Shown one piece after another: positions 1-7,502 of a stretch of DNA of 9,609 nt. The translations under genes and the position numbers were made by a program. This DNA comes from Cyanobacteriota bacterium (GTDB taxonomy: Bacteria > Cyanobacteriota > Cyanobacteriia > Phormidesmidales > Phormidesmidaceae): assembly GCA_027483425.1 (NCBI GenBank), contig JAIXUR010000601.1, positions 1 through 9,609 of the forward strand, given 5' to 3'. Position 1 is the stretch's first letter, and each line of letters opens with the position of its first letter. The notes under the pieces are model-generated. The model was not told where the DNA came from and did not search any database. It saw only the letters and a list, made by a program, of their open reading frames with translations.

Positions 1-221
1 AGCCAGATTTGGCGCGATCGCATGGCCCGATCCCGGAGCTTTCCCGGCGGCTGGCCAATGGGCCAGACCATGCCAAAGTTGCGGATCGAGGCCCCGACGG
101 CCTGCCCACTGCGCTCAAACACCGTCACCCGGTGACCCCGGCGGGCGGCCGCCAGGGCATGGGCCAGGCCGACAATCCCGGCCCCGACAATGGCAATTTC
201 AGTGGAGTTAGAGAGCATCAT
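1..221 (-). CDS. FAD-dependent oxidoreductase, TIGR03364-like, N-terminal part (cut by window edge)
   Basis: This is the first 73 codons of a flavoprotein that continues past the left edge. It is absent from long-ORF views because it is truncated. The protein begins MMLSNSTEIAIVGAGIVGLA. Residues 13-18 (GAGIVG) form the Rossmann GxGxxG loop for FAD, and E36 at the end of the second beta strand is placed to bind the adenosine ribose. The stretch ASIRNFGMVWPIGQPPG that follows resembles, from memory, the TIGR03364 subgroup of DAO-fold (glycine/D-amino-acid oxidase) enzymes. That subgroup is known for lying beside phosphonatase-like hydrolases and phosphonate transporters, and is thought to oxidise the amine of an aminophosphonate. 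Both ingredients are present upstream here, which supports the call. Start: two ATGs at 221 and 218; no strong ribosome site is visible. It starts 56 bp after the ATPase gene and is probably co-transcribed. The catalytic domain cannot be seen, so substrate is inferred. Confidence 0.85.
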   Translation of the reverse strand, partial: MMLSNSTEIAIVGAGIVGLAHALAAARRGHRVTVFERSGQAVGASIRNFGMVWPIGQPPGKLRDRAMRSRQIW

Positions 222-277
222 GACATTGGTTTCAGTTTCTTCGTGGGCAGCCGTTTTAGAGGGTATTTGCGATCCCC

Positions 278-1642
278 CTAGGCGATCGCCTCAACTCCGG
301 TGGGAGCGGGCAAATACAGGCGGTCTTCACTGGCATCGTACTCAAATAGCTCCGCATAGCGGCCCCAGTCTACGGCGGTGGAAAACTGTTGCTCGGCTTC
401 CATCGGTGGAAAGTACTCTTCCCACAGGTTTAAAAAGAAATCGGCCCGCATGGAGCGGTTCTCTTTGGCCTCTAGGGCGCTGACGATGCTGGCCAGGGAG
501 GGCACAAACTCCAGCACCTGCTGCCGGAATAGGTCTTTGCTCTCGAGGATGGTAGCGGTGGCAAATTGCTTGCCAATATCCGTCAGAGCCACATCCCCCT
601 CCGCGACCTGGGCAAAGCTCAGCAGCACCGCAGCATCGAGAATCGGCAGGAGATCATCCACTTCCAGCTGCAGGGTATCGGCGAGGCGAGGGATGTCGTC
701 CCGTCCTTCGGGCTGGTCGAGAATCAGTTCCAGCAGGCCGCTAATGCTGCCCACGCGGGCGTGGGGTAGCGCCTCGGCATAGGGCGACCGGACGGCCCCT
801 AGGGGACTGGGTGTGGGTAGAGTCGTGGGTTCCTGCACCTCGACATCAGGGTTGGTCATGACGGTGTAAATGTAGTCAACCAGGGCCTTGAAGCGATCGC
901 TGGTATGGTCATGGGGACGGGGCAGGTCAATGGTAATTATCCCCCGCACTCGCCCTGGCTTCGCCCCCAGAATCACCACTCGATCCGCCAAAAAGACGGC
1001 CTCTTCAATGTTGTGGGTGACAATGAGAATACTTTCCGAGGGAAATTTCCCGTCATTCCAAAGGTCATCAATTTCTCCCCGCAGGTTCTCGGCGGTGAGG
1101 ACATCCAGGGCACTAAAGGGTTCATCCATAAACAGCACCTTGGGCTGCATGACCAGCGCCCTGGCAAACCCCACCCGCTGCTTCATGCCGCCGGAGAGCT
1201 CCTTGGGGTAGGCACTTTCAAAGCCGTCTAGGCCCACTAAGTCAATGGCATCCAGGGCCTGCTGCCGCCGCTGGGCAGGACGCACCCCCTGGGCTTCAAG
1301 CCCGAGCTCCACGTTTTCTTGGACGGTGAGCCAGGGCAGCAGGGCAAAACTCTGGAACACCATGGCGACATCGGGGTTGGTGCCCCGCAGCCGCCGCTCT
1401 CGGTTAATGACTTGCCCCTGGCTAGGCGGAATTAACCCCGCCATAATGCGCAGCAGCGTGCTTTTACCGCTACCACTGCGACCGAGCAGCGCCACCACTT
1501 CGCCCGCGTAGATGGAAAGATTAACCCCCTCAAGCACCGTAAACTCGCCTTTGCCAGAGGGTTTAGGAAAACGCTTGCTCACCGCTTCGACCTGGATCAG
1601 CGTATCCGTGGCTGGGGGTAGCGATGACGATGAAATAGCCAT
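278..1642 (-). CDS. ABC transporter ATPase with C-terminal AAA-associated domain (nitrate/sulfonate-type)
   Basis: This is a 454-residue cytoplasmic ATPase that would power the double permease encoded just upstream (39-bp gap). The nucleotide-binding domain is intact: Walker A GRSGSGKST at 54-62, Q-loop Q97, signature LSGGM at 149-153, Walker B VLFMDEP at 169-175 with catalytic E174, D-loop SALD, and switch H210. It follows the NrtD/SsuB/TauB pattern. After about residue 265 comes a Pro/Thr-rich linker. A second domain, roughly 290-447, resembles the AAA-associated C-terminal domain (Pfam AAA_assoc_C), with a winged-helix-like start (GLLELILDQPEGRDDIPRLADTL). Ordinary family members end near 260 residues, so this extension of about 190 residues is the distinguishing trait; it may regulate the ATPase. 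The ATG at 1642 is well supported by AAGGAAGAGG a few bases upstream. The protein ends in EAIA, encoded by a HIP1 octamer. Substrate unknown. Confidence 0.93.
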   Translation of the reverse strand: MAISSSSLPPATDTLIQVEAVSKRFPKPSGKGEFTVLEGVNLSIYAGEVVALLGRSGSGKSTLLRIMAGLIPPSQGQVINRERRLRGTNPDVAMVFQSFALLPWLTVQENVELGLEAQGVRPAQRRQQALDAIDLVGLDGFESAYPKELSGGMKQRVGFARALVMQPKVLFMDEPFSALDVLTAENLRGEIDDLWNDGKFPSESILIVTHNIEEAVFLADRVVILGAKPGRVRGIITIDLPRPHDHTSDRFKALVDYIYTVMTNPDVEVQEPTTLPTPSPLGAVRSPYAEALPHARVGSISGLLELILDQPEGRDDIPRLADTLQLEVDDLLPILDAAVLLSFAQVAEGDVALTDIGKQFATATILESKDLFRQQVLEFVPSLASIVSALEAKENRSMRADFFLNLWEEYFPPMEAEQQFSTAVDWGRYAELFEYDASEDRLYLPAPTGVEAIA

Positions 1643-1650
1643 GACCTCTT

Positions 1651-1688
1651 CCTTATCTACAGGTTCCTTTCTACAGGCTTTCTACAGG
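1651..1688 (-). repeat. Three tandem copies of a CCTGTAGA-containing unit across the permease stop codon
   Basis: On the minus strand the octamer CCTGTAGA occurs three times, at 1688-1681, 1677-1670 and 1663-1656, in units of 11, 14 and 13 bases, each trailed by A/T and AAG or AAGGAA. The first copy supplies the TAG stop of the permease gene. The last unit runs into the AAGGAAGAGG ribosome-binding site of the ATPase gene. It looks like slippage duplication of a stop codon plus ribosome site, leaving two extra AAGGAA-like motifs ahead of the start. Functional effect is unknown. Confidence 0.7.
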
Positions 1689-3415
1689 TGGTACTTGTTC
1701 TCAGCTAGCTGATACAGGGGGTGCCAAACCACCCGGTTGAGGCCCACCACAAACAAACTCATGGTGCCAATCCCGAGGGTAATGCGGGGCCAGTCTCCGA
1801 TCGCGGTGGCCTCGGCGATGTAGGTGCCTAGCCCGGTGGCCGTGAGCGTGGTGGATCCCCAAGACACGATCTCAGCCACAATGCTGGCGTTCCAGGCTCC
1901 TCCACTGGCGGTAATTCCCCCGGTTACCCAGGCAGAGAAAATACCGGGAATAATCAACTGACGCCACCGTTGCCAGCCCTTCAACCCAATATCTTGGGCC
2001 ATTTCCCGCAGGTCAGTGGGAATACTCTGGGCTCCAGCAATGGAGTTAAACAAGATATACCACTGGGCACCCAGGGCCATGAGTAAAATACTGCCCCACT
2101 CGATGCTGATGTGGGTGCGAATAAAAAACAGCGTGGCAAAGGGGAAAATAAAGTTGGCGGGGAACGAGGCCAAAAACTGCACGACCGGCTGTAACAGGCG
2201 GGATAGTTTGGGGCTAAAGCCAATGGCCACCCCCACCGGGGTCCAGATGAGCGTGGCAAAAATCATCAGCACGATCACCCGCCCTAGGGTGAATAGCCCC
2301 AGAACAAAGGTCGTCCACACCTCCCCGAAGCCCACCGTCGTGATGATAAAGTGCAAGGCCCAGGCCACCAGCAGGCCAACGATCAAAATTAGCGTCAGGT
2401 TAAACCAGCGATCGCGCTCCTCCTGAGGATTGGCCTCAGCCCCTGACTGAGGGCTCTGCCGGGTCACCCCAGCCAGCCCTTGGTTGATCAATTCCTGCCC
2501 TGGGGCCAGAATGGCCCCAATCCGACTTGGTAGTCTGGCGGCCTTGAGCACGTCGTACACCCACGATTGGGGGGCATCACTGGAGGCGCTTTGCTCCAAC
2601 CGAAATTTATCTGACCAGGCCACCAGGGGTCGCCAAAACAGCTGATCGACTAACAGAATGACCACCAGCATAGTCACCACGGCCCAGCCCATGGCGGCGA
2701 GGTCTTCGGCGGCGATCGCCGCCGCCACGTAGGAGCCAATCCCCGGCAGGGTCAGCTCTTGGTTGAGCACGCTAATGGCCTCACTTTCGGCCACAAAAAA
2801 CCAGCCACCGCCAAAGCTCATCATGGCGTTCCACAACAGGCCAATCATCGCCGAGGGCACTTCGAGCTGGGTAAATTTCTGCCAGCCCGAGAGCCCGTAT
2901 AGGGTCGTCGCCTCGTTCAGTTCCTTCGGCACCATCTTCAGCGACTGGTAAAACGAGAAGGTCATATTCCAGACCTGGCTGGTAAAAATAGCGAAGATAG
3001 ACGCGGCCTCCAGCCCCAGCAAACTACCTGGAAACAGCGCAATGAACCCCGTTACGGTAATCGATAAAAACCCCAGTACCGGCACCGACTGCAAAATATC
3101 CAGCAGCGGAATCAAAACCTGCTCTGCGCGACGGTTGTGGGCAGCGATGTAGCCGTATATAAGCGTAAATATAAACGAGAAGGCCAGTGCAATGAACATT
3201 CTCAGGGTAGAACGCCCGGCATAGTAAGGCAGCTGGCGCGGGTCTAGATCGATACTGGGAACAATCTCAGGCGGCTCAAAGCTGACCATGGCATCGACTC
3301 CCAGGCGGGCCACAATGGCCAGCAGCGTCAATGTCCCCAGAATGACCACTCCATCGGCCCAGCCAAAGGGAAACCGCCGCAACGCTTCGGGGGTCGGGTA
3401 CGTGCTTCTAGCCAT
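1682..3415 (-). CDS. Fused double-domain ABC permease, nitrate/sulfonate/taurine superfamily (COG4986-like)
   Basis: This is an inner-membrane protein of 577 residues carrying two complete permease domains in one chain, as in the duplicated anion-transport permeases. The first domain spans about 15-265, with coupling-loop EAA motif E168-A-T-x3-G-L-S-G to P187. The second spans about 335-567, with the corresponding loop E471-M-A-x3-G-L-K-G to P490. A hydrophilic linker of about 65 residues joins them. Several hydrophobic segments per half are visible. The frame stays open to a TTG at 3502, but I prefer the ATG at 3415: it has GAGAG eight bases upstream and gives a normal N terminus, whereas the TTG has no ribosome site. 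It pairs with the ATPase downstream. No substrate-binding protein for this pair lies in the window. Sulfonate, nitrate or another anion is possible by family; a phosphonate is possible by context. Confidence 0.9.
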   Translation of the reverse strand: MARSTYPTPEALRRFPFGWADGVVILGTLTLLAIVARLGVDAMVSFEPPEIVPSIDLDPRQLPYYAGRSTLRMFIALAFSFIFTLIYGYIAAHNRRAEQVLIPLLDILQSVPVLGFLSITVTGFIALFPGSLLGLEAASIFAIFTSQVWNMTFSFYQSLKMVPKELNEATTLYGLSGWQKFTQLEVPSAMIGLLWNAMMSFGGGWFFVAESEAISVLNQELTLPGIGSYVAAAIAAEDLAAMGWAVVTMLVVILLVDQLFWRPLVAWSDKFRLEQSASSDAPQSWVYDVLKAARLPSRIGAILAPGQELINQGLAGVTRQSPQSGAEANPQEERDRWFNLTLILIVGLLVAWALHFIITTVGFGEVWTTFVLGLFTLGRVIVLMIFATLIWTPVGVAIGFSPKLSRLLQPVVQFLASFPANFIFPFATLFFIRTHISIEWGSILLMALGAQWYILFNSIAGAQSIPTDLREMAQDIGLKGWQRWRQLIIPGIFSAWVTGGITASGGAWNASIVAEIVSWGSTTLTATGLGTYIAEATAIGDWPRITLGIGTMSLFVVGLNRVVWHPLYQLAENKYHL

Positions 3416-3453
3416 GCCCAAGACTCTCACTAGACTCTCAATCCGTGGGCTCA

Positions 3454-3490
3454 ACCATAGCAGATGGAAGGTTAAGGTAAAGAGGTTGAC
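3454..3490 (-). promoter_or_regulatory. Possible PHO-box-containing promoter for the second transporter
   Basis: The minus strand carries CTTAACCT at 3476-3469, a perfect match to the cyanobacterial PHO half-site (C/T)TTAA(C/T)(C/T)(T/A). CTTTACCT (7 of 8) overlaps it at 3482-3475, and GTCAACCT (6 of 8) lies at 3490-3483. The usual 11-bp spacing between half-sites is not kept, which weakens the call. A -10-like TATGGT lies at 3459-3454, nine bases past the perfect half-site, where a PHO site replacing the -35 box would put it. This sits in the longest gap inside the gene run (164 bp), where a second promoter would be expected. Confidence 0.3.
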
Positions 3491-3502
3491 TTGGCTAGCC
3501 AA
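3491..3502. other. 12-bp perfect palindrome TTGGCTAGCCAA
   Basis: A perfect palindrome lies directly beside the PHO-like sequence in front of the double permease gene. It could be an operator half, but a 12-bp palindrome is expected by chance once or twice in a window this long, so little weight should be given to it. Confidence 0.25.
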
Positions 3503-3548
3503 AACAGCATCAAAACGCTTGAAATATTCAAAATTTGATGACTGAAGC

Positions 3549-3565
3549 CAGCATAGTCAATGCTG
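3549..3565 (-). terminator. Small hairpin after the hydrolase gene, possible weak terminator
   Basis: CAGCAT and ATGCTG form a 6-bp stem around a 5-base loop, starting 14 bases after the hydrolase stop codon. No run of T follows on the minus strand, so it is not a classical intrinsic terminator. It could dampen read-through or protect the 3' end of an upstream message, which would separate genes 1-4 from genes 5-7. Confidence 0.25.
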
Positions 3566-3579
3566 AAATTGTATTTACT

Positions 3580-4317
3580 CTAAACGCTAGCAACCCAGGC
3601 CTGGAGCTGTTGCTGAAACTCCGTCAGCGATGAAAATAGCCCATCATTAGCATGGTGGGCCAGCTGTTCCTGGCTGTGGGTGCCGTTGGTGACGCCGCAG
3701 GCGTAGAGACACCCGGCATGGCGACCCGCCTCCAGATCCGAGGGGGTATCGCCAATCACCACCACCGATTTGGGGTCGTCAAGACCCAGGCGGTACATGG
3801 CTTTTTGGATCATGTAGGGGGCCGGGCGGCCCTCGTTGCCGTAGATTTCCGACGGCGTGACCGAGCACTGAATGGTGGATGCTGGGGTGCCGACGTAGCC
3901 GCTATCTAGGCCCGACTCCCAGCCCAGGCGACCCAGAATAATATCGGTGACTTCGCGGTAGAAACCGGTGGTGAGGGCGATCGCAATGCCCCGAGCCCGG
4001 AGCCAGTCAAACAGTGCTAAACAGCCCTCGGTTGGCTCTACCGGCTGGGTGCGATAGTGGTGCTCCAGCACCTGGCGAAAACAGTCGTAGGAGGCCTCTA
4101 CCCGAGCCCCATAGTCCGGGTGATTCGCCCCCAGCTGATCGGCCCAGAGGGTTTGGAAGACTATTTTTTTGGGCAGACCCATCATGGCGTTGACGCGATC
4201 ATCGGCGGCCACTAAGCCCGTTTTCTGGGCGGCGTCAGAAAAACAGTGGAGCACTTCGTTGTCGTCACGCACGGTGGTACCGGCCATGTCAAAGACGATG
4301 AGTTGGATCTGGGGCAT
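3580..4317 (-). CDS. Phosphonatase-like HAD hydrolase (PhnX relative, TIGR03351-like)
   Basis: This is a cytoplasmic hydrolase of 245 residues that probably cleaves the C-P bond of a phosphonoaldehyde, releasing phosphate. Motif I is FDMAGTT with nucleophile D10. The alanine two residues on is the mark of phosphonatases (DxAGT), where most HAD phosphatases have Asp. Motif II threonine is in LTTGF (about T117). Motif IV is IGDTPSD with D190 and D194. GRPAPYM supplies the arginine (about R164) that lines up with GRPYPWM of PhnX. MGLPKK aligns with MGLLKIDH of Bacillus PhnX and keeps the Schiff-base lysine (K50), but the histidine three residues later is replaced by valine. The frame is open to a TTG at 4341; I chose the ATG at 4317 because it begins close to motif I and has AGG nine bases upstream. 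It lies 77 bp after the aminophosphonate permease gene. The exact aldehyde is not known. Confidence 0.87.
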   Translation of the reverse strand: MPQIQLIVFDMAGTTVRDDNEVLHCFSDAAQKTGLVAADDRVNAMMGLPKKIVFQTLWADQLGANHPDYGARVEASYDCFRQVLEHHYRTQPVEPTEGCLALFDWLRARGIAIALTTGFYREVTDIILGRLGWESGLDSGYVGTPASTIQCSVTPSEIYGNEGRPAPYMIQKAMYRLGLDDPKSVVVIGDTPSDLEAGRHAGCLYACGVTNGTHSQEQLAHHANDGLFSSLTEFQQQLQAWVASV

Positions 4318-4336
4318 GGGGGAAGACCTGGGGAGA

Positions 4337-4389
4337 TTCAAAGTTCAAAGTTCAAAGTTTAAAATTCAAAAGTGGCAAAATTCAAAATT
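4337..4389. repeat. Heptamer tandem repeat (TTCAAAG), cyanobacterial STRR type
   Basis: TTCAAAG is repeated three times exactly (4337-4357), then degenerate copies TTTAAAA and TTCAAAA follow, and after a 9-base break another TTCAAAA (4381-4387). It fills most of the 77-bp gap between the permease and hydrolase genes. Heptanucleotide short tandem repeats are typical of filamentous cyanobacterial intergenic DNA. The A/T-rich stretch may reduce RNA structure between the two cistrons, but no function is shown. Confidence 0.85.
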
Positions 4390-4394
4390 GGGGA

Positions 4395-6173
4395 CTAGCG
4401 GTTGAGCCAGGCGGCTGACCGCTGCCTCAGGCCTCGGGTGAGGGTGGAGTAGGCGAGCCGCACTCCTAGGCTGGTGAGCACAATCAGGGTAGACATGGCT
4501 GCCGCTGAGGCGGTGTCGCCGGCATCGTCCATATTGATGATGGCGACGGCGGCCAGGGGTAGATTCGCCGGGTAGAGAAAGATAATGGCAGAAATGGTCA
4601 CCATGGCATTGACAAAGAAATAAATGCCAATTTCTAAAATGGCGGGCAGAGACAGGGGCATGGTGACCCGCCAGAAGGTCTTGTAGAAGGGCACCGCCAT
4701 GGCGGCGGAAACCGCTTCAAATTCTGGATCAATTTGCTTCAGGGCGGTGGTCGCCGTCAAAAAGCAGACCGTGTAAAAGTGAATAATGTTGGCCAGCACC
4801 AAAATGGCCATGGTGCCGTAGAGTCCGTGAAAGGGATTGTAGATCGCCATGCCCGTGAAGGGAATGCGCCAGATCGGGTTGTTAAAGAAAAACACGTAGG
4901 CCAGGCCCAGCACCAGCCCCGGCAGCGCCAGGGGAATGGTGGAGAGAAAATAGGAGACCGATCGCAGCCACTGCAAACCCCGTCCCTTTTCGACCAGGTA
5001 GGCTCCGGTAAACACGATGGCGGTACCAAAGATAGCGGTATACAGAGCCATGCGAATACTGTTCCAGTAGGCTCCGTAGCCGCCGCCCCCGACGGTGCCA
5101 AAGTTGTAGTTTTTGAGGCTGAGGGAGAAGTCGTAGGGCCACACCTTGACCACCGAAGCCAGAATAATGGTGGCAAAGACCGTCACCGCAAACAATGTCA
5201 CCAGGCCACAAAAGATGACCATGGCCCAGTCTAAGAGCGGGTTGGGTTTGGACTGTAGCGGCACCGACTTAGCGCTGACCAGGGCGGTTTGTCGCCGCTG
5301 CACCAGGCGGTCAATCACAAAGGCCAGCACCGAGGGAATCAGCAAAAACACGCTGATGGTGGCCCCCATGGCAAAGTTCTGCTGGCCGATCACCTGCTTA
5401 TAGATATCGGTAGCCAGCACGTTGAAGTTGCCGCCCACCACCTTGGGCACGCCGAAATCGGTAAAGGCGAGGATAAAGCACACAAAGATGGCGCTGATCA
5501 GCCCGTACTTGACGCTGGGCAAGGTGACGGTAAAAAAGGTCTTGACCGGCGATGCCCCCAGCACCGTCGCCGCTTCGTAAAGTCGAGCATCGGTGAGGTT
5601 AAGGGCGGTAATCATAATGATCACCGCCTGGGGAAAGCAGTAGAGAAATTCCCCCAGGACGATGCCGTTGAAGCCGTAGAGGTTGATATCGATCCCCGGT
5701 AGCAGGCCAAACAGCCCCTTGGTTACCAGCCCCTGGTTGCCAAACAAAAAAATCAGCCCAATGGCGTTGGCCAGGGGCGGGATGTACAGCGGCAGCAGGC
5801 CCAGGGTACGAAAGAGAAGTTTGCCCGGCATGGCGGTACGGGTGAGGCCATAGGCGTAGACAAAGCCCAGGCCCACGGACAGGAGGGTGGTGGCGATCGC
5901 CACCCCAAAGCTATTCAGAAACGACTGCACCAGGGACGGCGTCGTCAGGTACTGGACATAGTTGCCCAGGCCCACCCACTGACCGCTGGTATCGTGAAAG
6001 CTGCGGCCAATCATAGGAATCAGCGGCAGCACTACCCCCACCAGCAGCCATAGGGCACCGAGGGTGAGCAAAATTCGCATGATCCAGGCTTCGGTGTCGA
6101 TGGCCTTGGTGCGAGAGGGGAGGCCAGAGGGAGTGCCAGAGGGGGCGAGGGGGCGAGGGGAGGTCGTGGTCAT
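4395..6173 (-). CDS. phnU2: 2-aminoethylphosphonate ABC transporter, fused double permease (PhnU2/AepW type)
   Basis: This is an inner-membrane permease of 592 residues, two permease domains fused as in the iron(III)/aminophosphonate branch (FbpB/SfuB-like). It would form the channel that accepts cargo from the binding lipoprotein and couples to the PhnT2-type ATPase. The N-terminal 30 residues are Pro/Ser/Thr-rich and cytoplasmic. Domain 1 is about 32-290 with EAA loop E200-AATVLGAS to P219; domain 2 is about 315-578 with loop E486-AVSAAMAV to P510. About a dozen hydrophobic segments are visible. Gene order binding protein - ATPase - double permease matches the TIGR03261/03265/03262 trio. 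The ATG at 6173 has no clear ribosome site; an internal ATG at codon 32 would cut into the first membrane segment, so the long form is preferred. The N-terminal codons include a GGGGGCGA repeat. A ferric-iron role is the main alternative, made less likely by the hydrolase next door. Confidence 0.88.
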   Translation of the reverse strand: MTTTSPRPLAPSGTPSGLPSRTKAIDTEAWIMRILLTLGALWLLVGVVLPLIPMIGRSFHDTSGQWVGLGNYVQYLTTPSLVQSFLNSFGVAIATTLLSVGLGFVYAYGLTRTAMPGKLLFRTLGLLPLYIPPLANAIGLIFLFGNQGLVTKGLFGLLPGIDINLYGFNGIVLGEFLYCFPQAVIIMITALNLTDARLYEAATVLGASPVKTFFTVTLPSVKYGLISAIFVCFILAFTDFGVPKVVGGNFNVLATDIYKQVIGQQNFAMGATISVFLLIPSVLAFVIDRLVQRRQTALVSAKSVPLQSKPNPLLDWAMVIFCGLVTLFAVTVFATIILASVVKVWPYDFSLSLKNYNFGTVGGGGYGAYWNSIRMALYTAIFGTAIVFTGAYLVEKGRGLQWLRSVSYFLSTIPLALPGLVLGLAYVFFFNNPIWRIPFTGMAIYNPFHGLYGTMAILVLANIIHFYTVCFLTATTALKQIDPEFEAVSAAMAVPFYKTFWRVTMPLSLPAILEIGIYFFVNAMVTISAIIFLYPANLPLAAVAIINMDDAGDTASAAAMSTLIVLTSLGVRLAYSTLTRGLRQRSAAWLNR

Positions 6174-6227
6174 GGGGGTTTTAGCGTCTAGACGGGGCTG
6201 GGGGATGACTTGGCTACGCGTATATTT

Positions 6228-7424
6228 CTAGGGGTTTTCCTTGGGAAACACGCGAATCATGTCTGGTGGCAGCTGAATGGTCAGCCCGGCTAGGGAATCA
6301 ACCCCCATGGCCCGAGCCCGGTTGGCCGAAATTTCTAGGGCGATGGGCTGACGGGCATTGCCCTCCAGGGTCAAATCCAGGCGATAGCCGGCCCCCAAAA
6401 ACTCTCGCCCTAACACCTCAGCCTTGACCTGGTTGGGCACCGGGGTAGCGCTGGGGGTATCGATCACCCGCATATCCTCTGGGCGCAGGGCGATCACCAC
6501 CGCTTGGCCAGGGGGCACGGTGTTGTTGGGCGCGGTGAGTAGAATGTTGCCACAGCGCACCGTATCGTCTGCCTCGACCACCCCATCTAAAAAGTTCATC
6601 ACCCCAATGAAGTTGGCGACAAAGGGACTGGTGGGGTGTTGGTAAACGCTGTGGGGGGTACCCACCTGGGCAATATAGCCTTTGTCCATCACCACGATGC
6701 GATCGGCCATGGCCAAGGCTTCGGCCTGGTCGTGGGTCACCATCACGGTGGTAATGCCGAGACGACGCTGAAGGTCGGTAATTTCGGCCCGCAGCCGGAT
6801 CCGCACCTGGGCATCTAGGGCCGAGAGGGGTTCATCCAGCAGCAGTAGGCCAGGGGAGAGGGCCAGGGCTCGGGCCAGGGCCACCCGCTGCTGCTGACCG
6901 CCGGATAGCTGGGCCGGGTACTTGTGGCCCATGCCCCCCAGGCCGACCATGTCCAGCAGTTCGCTGACCCGAGTCTCGATTTGGGCCTTGGGCACCTTCT
7001 GGTTTTGCAGCCCGTAGGCCACGTTTTGGGTCGCCGACAGGTTCGGAAACAGCGCGTAGGACTGAAACACAATGCCGAAGTCCCGCATGGACGGGGGCAG
7101 GTGCGACACATCTTTGCCCCCCTGGAGTACCCGCCCCTGGGTCTGCTGCTCTAGGCCAGAGATAATCCGCAGCAGGGTCGTTTTGCCGCAGCCGCTGGGG
7201 CCGAGTAAACAGACAAACTCCCCTGGGTAGACATCCAGATAGATATCTTTCAGGGCGACAAATTTGCCAAAGGTTTTGCGCACATTCTCAATGCGCAGAT
7301 AGGGGGCCTGGGTGGTTCGATCGACCGCCGCCGTGACCGCCTGGGTCAGCGGTGTCGCGACCCCAGGCACGGTATCGGTGTCCGATGGGGTGTTTGCGAT
7401 CGCAGGTTGCTCTGAAAACGTCAT
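6228..7424 (-). CDS. phnT2: 2-aminoethylphosphonate ABC transporter ATPase (PhnT2/AepV type)
   Basis: This is a 398-residue cytoplasmic ATPase of the spermidine/iron/phosphonate (PotA/FbpC) kind. Walker A GPSGCGKTT is at 75-83, Q-loop Q121, signature LSGGQ at 173-177, Walker B LLLLDEP at 193-199 with E198, D-loop SALD, and switch H231. From about 277 to 392 there is a C-terminal TOBE-like regulatory domain (IALRPEDMRV and following). The length is usual for the family, apart from a longer N-terminal leader of about 40 residues, rich in Thr and Pro, before the first beta strand. The frame extends upstream to a GTG at 7484, but the ATG at 7424 has GAGG eight bases before it while the GTG has no ribosome site, so I use the ATG; this leaves a 78-bp gap after the binding-protein gene. 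It energises the double permease encoded 54 bp downstream. Confidence 0.9.
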   Translation of the reverse strand: MTFSEQPAIANTPSDTDTVPGVATPLTQAVTAAVDRTTQAPYLRIENVRKTFGKFVALKDIYLDVYPGEFVCLLGPSGCGKTTLLRIISGLEQQTQGRVLQGGKDVSHLPPSMRDFGIVFQSYALFPNLSATQNVAYGLQNQKVPKAQIETRVSELLDMVGLGGMGHKYPAQLSGGQQQRVALARALALSPGLLLLDEPLSALDAQVRIRLRAEITDLQRRLGITTVMVTHDQAEALAMADRIVVMDKGYIAQVGTPHSVYQHPTSPFVANFIGVMNFLDGVVEADDTVRCGNILLTAPNNTVPPGQAVVIALRPEDMRVIDTPSATPVPNQVKAEVLGREFLGAGYRLDLTLEGNARQPIALEISANRARAMGVDSLAGLTIQLPPDMIRVFPKENP

Positions 7425-7502
7425 ACCGGTGACCTCGGGTAAGTACCAAGGGGAAAGCACAGCGGCTTTCCCCGGATCGTTCACGGTGAAGCGAAAACCG
7501 AA

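Noticed and set aside
4734..5234. Open frame of 166 codons on the plus strand
   Set aside because: It lies wholly inside the phnU2-type permease on the opposite strand, is rich in Gly, Lys, Gln and His as expected from an antisense shadow, and shows no domain.
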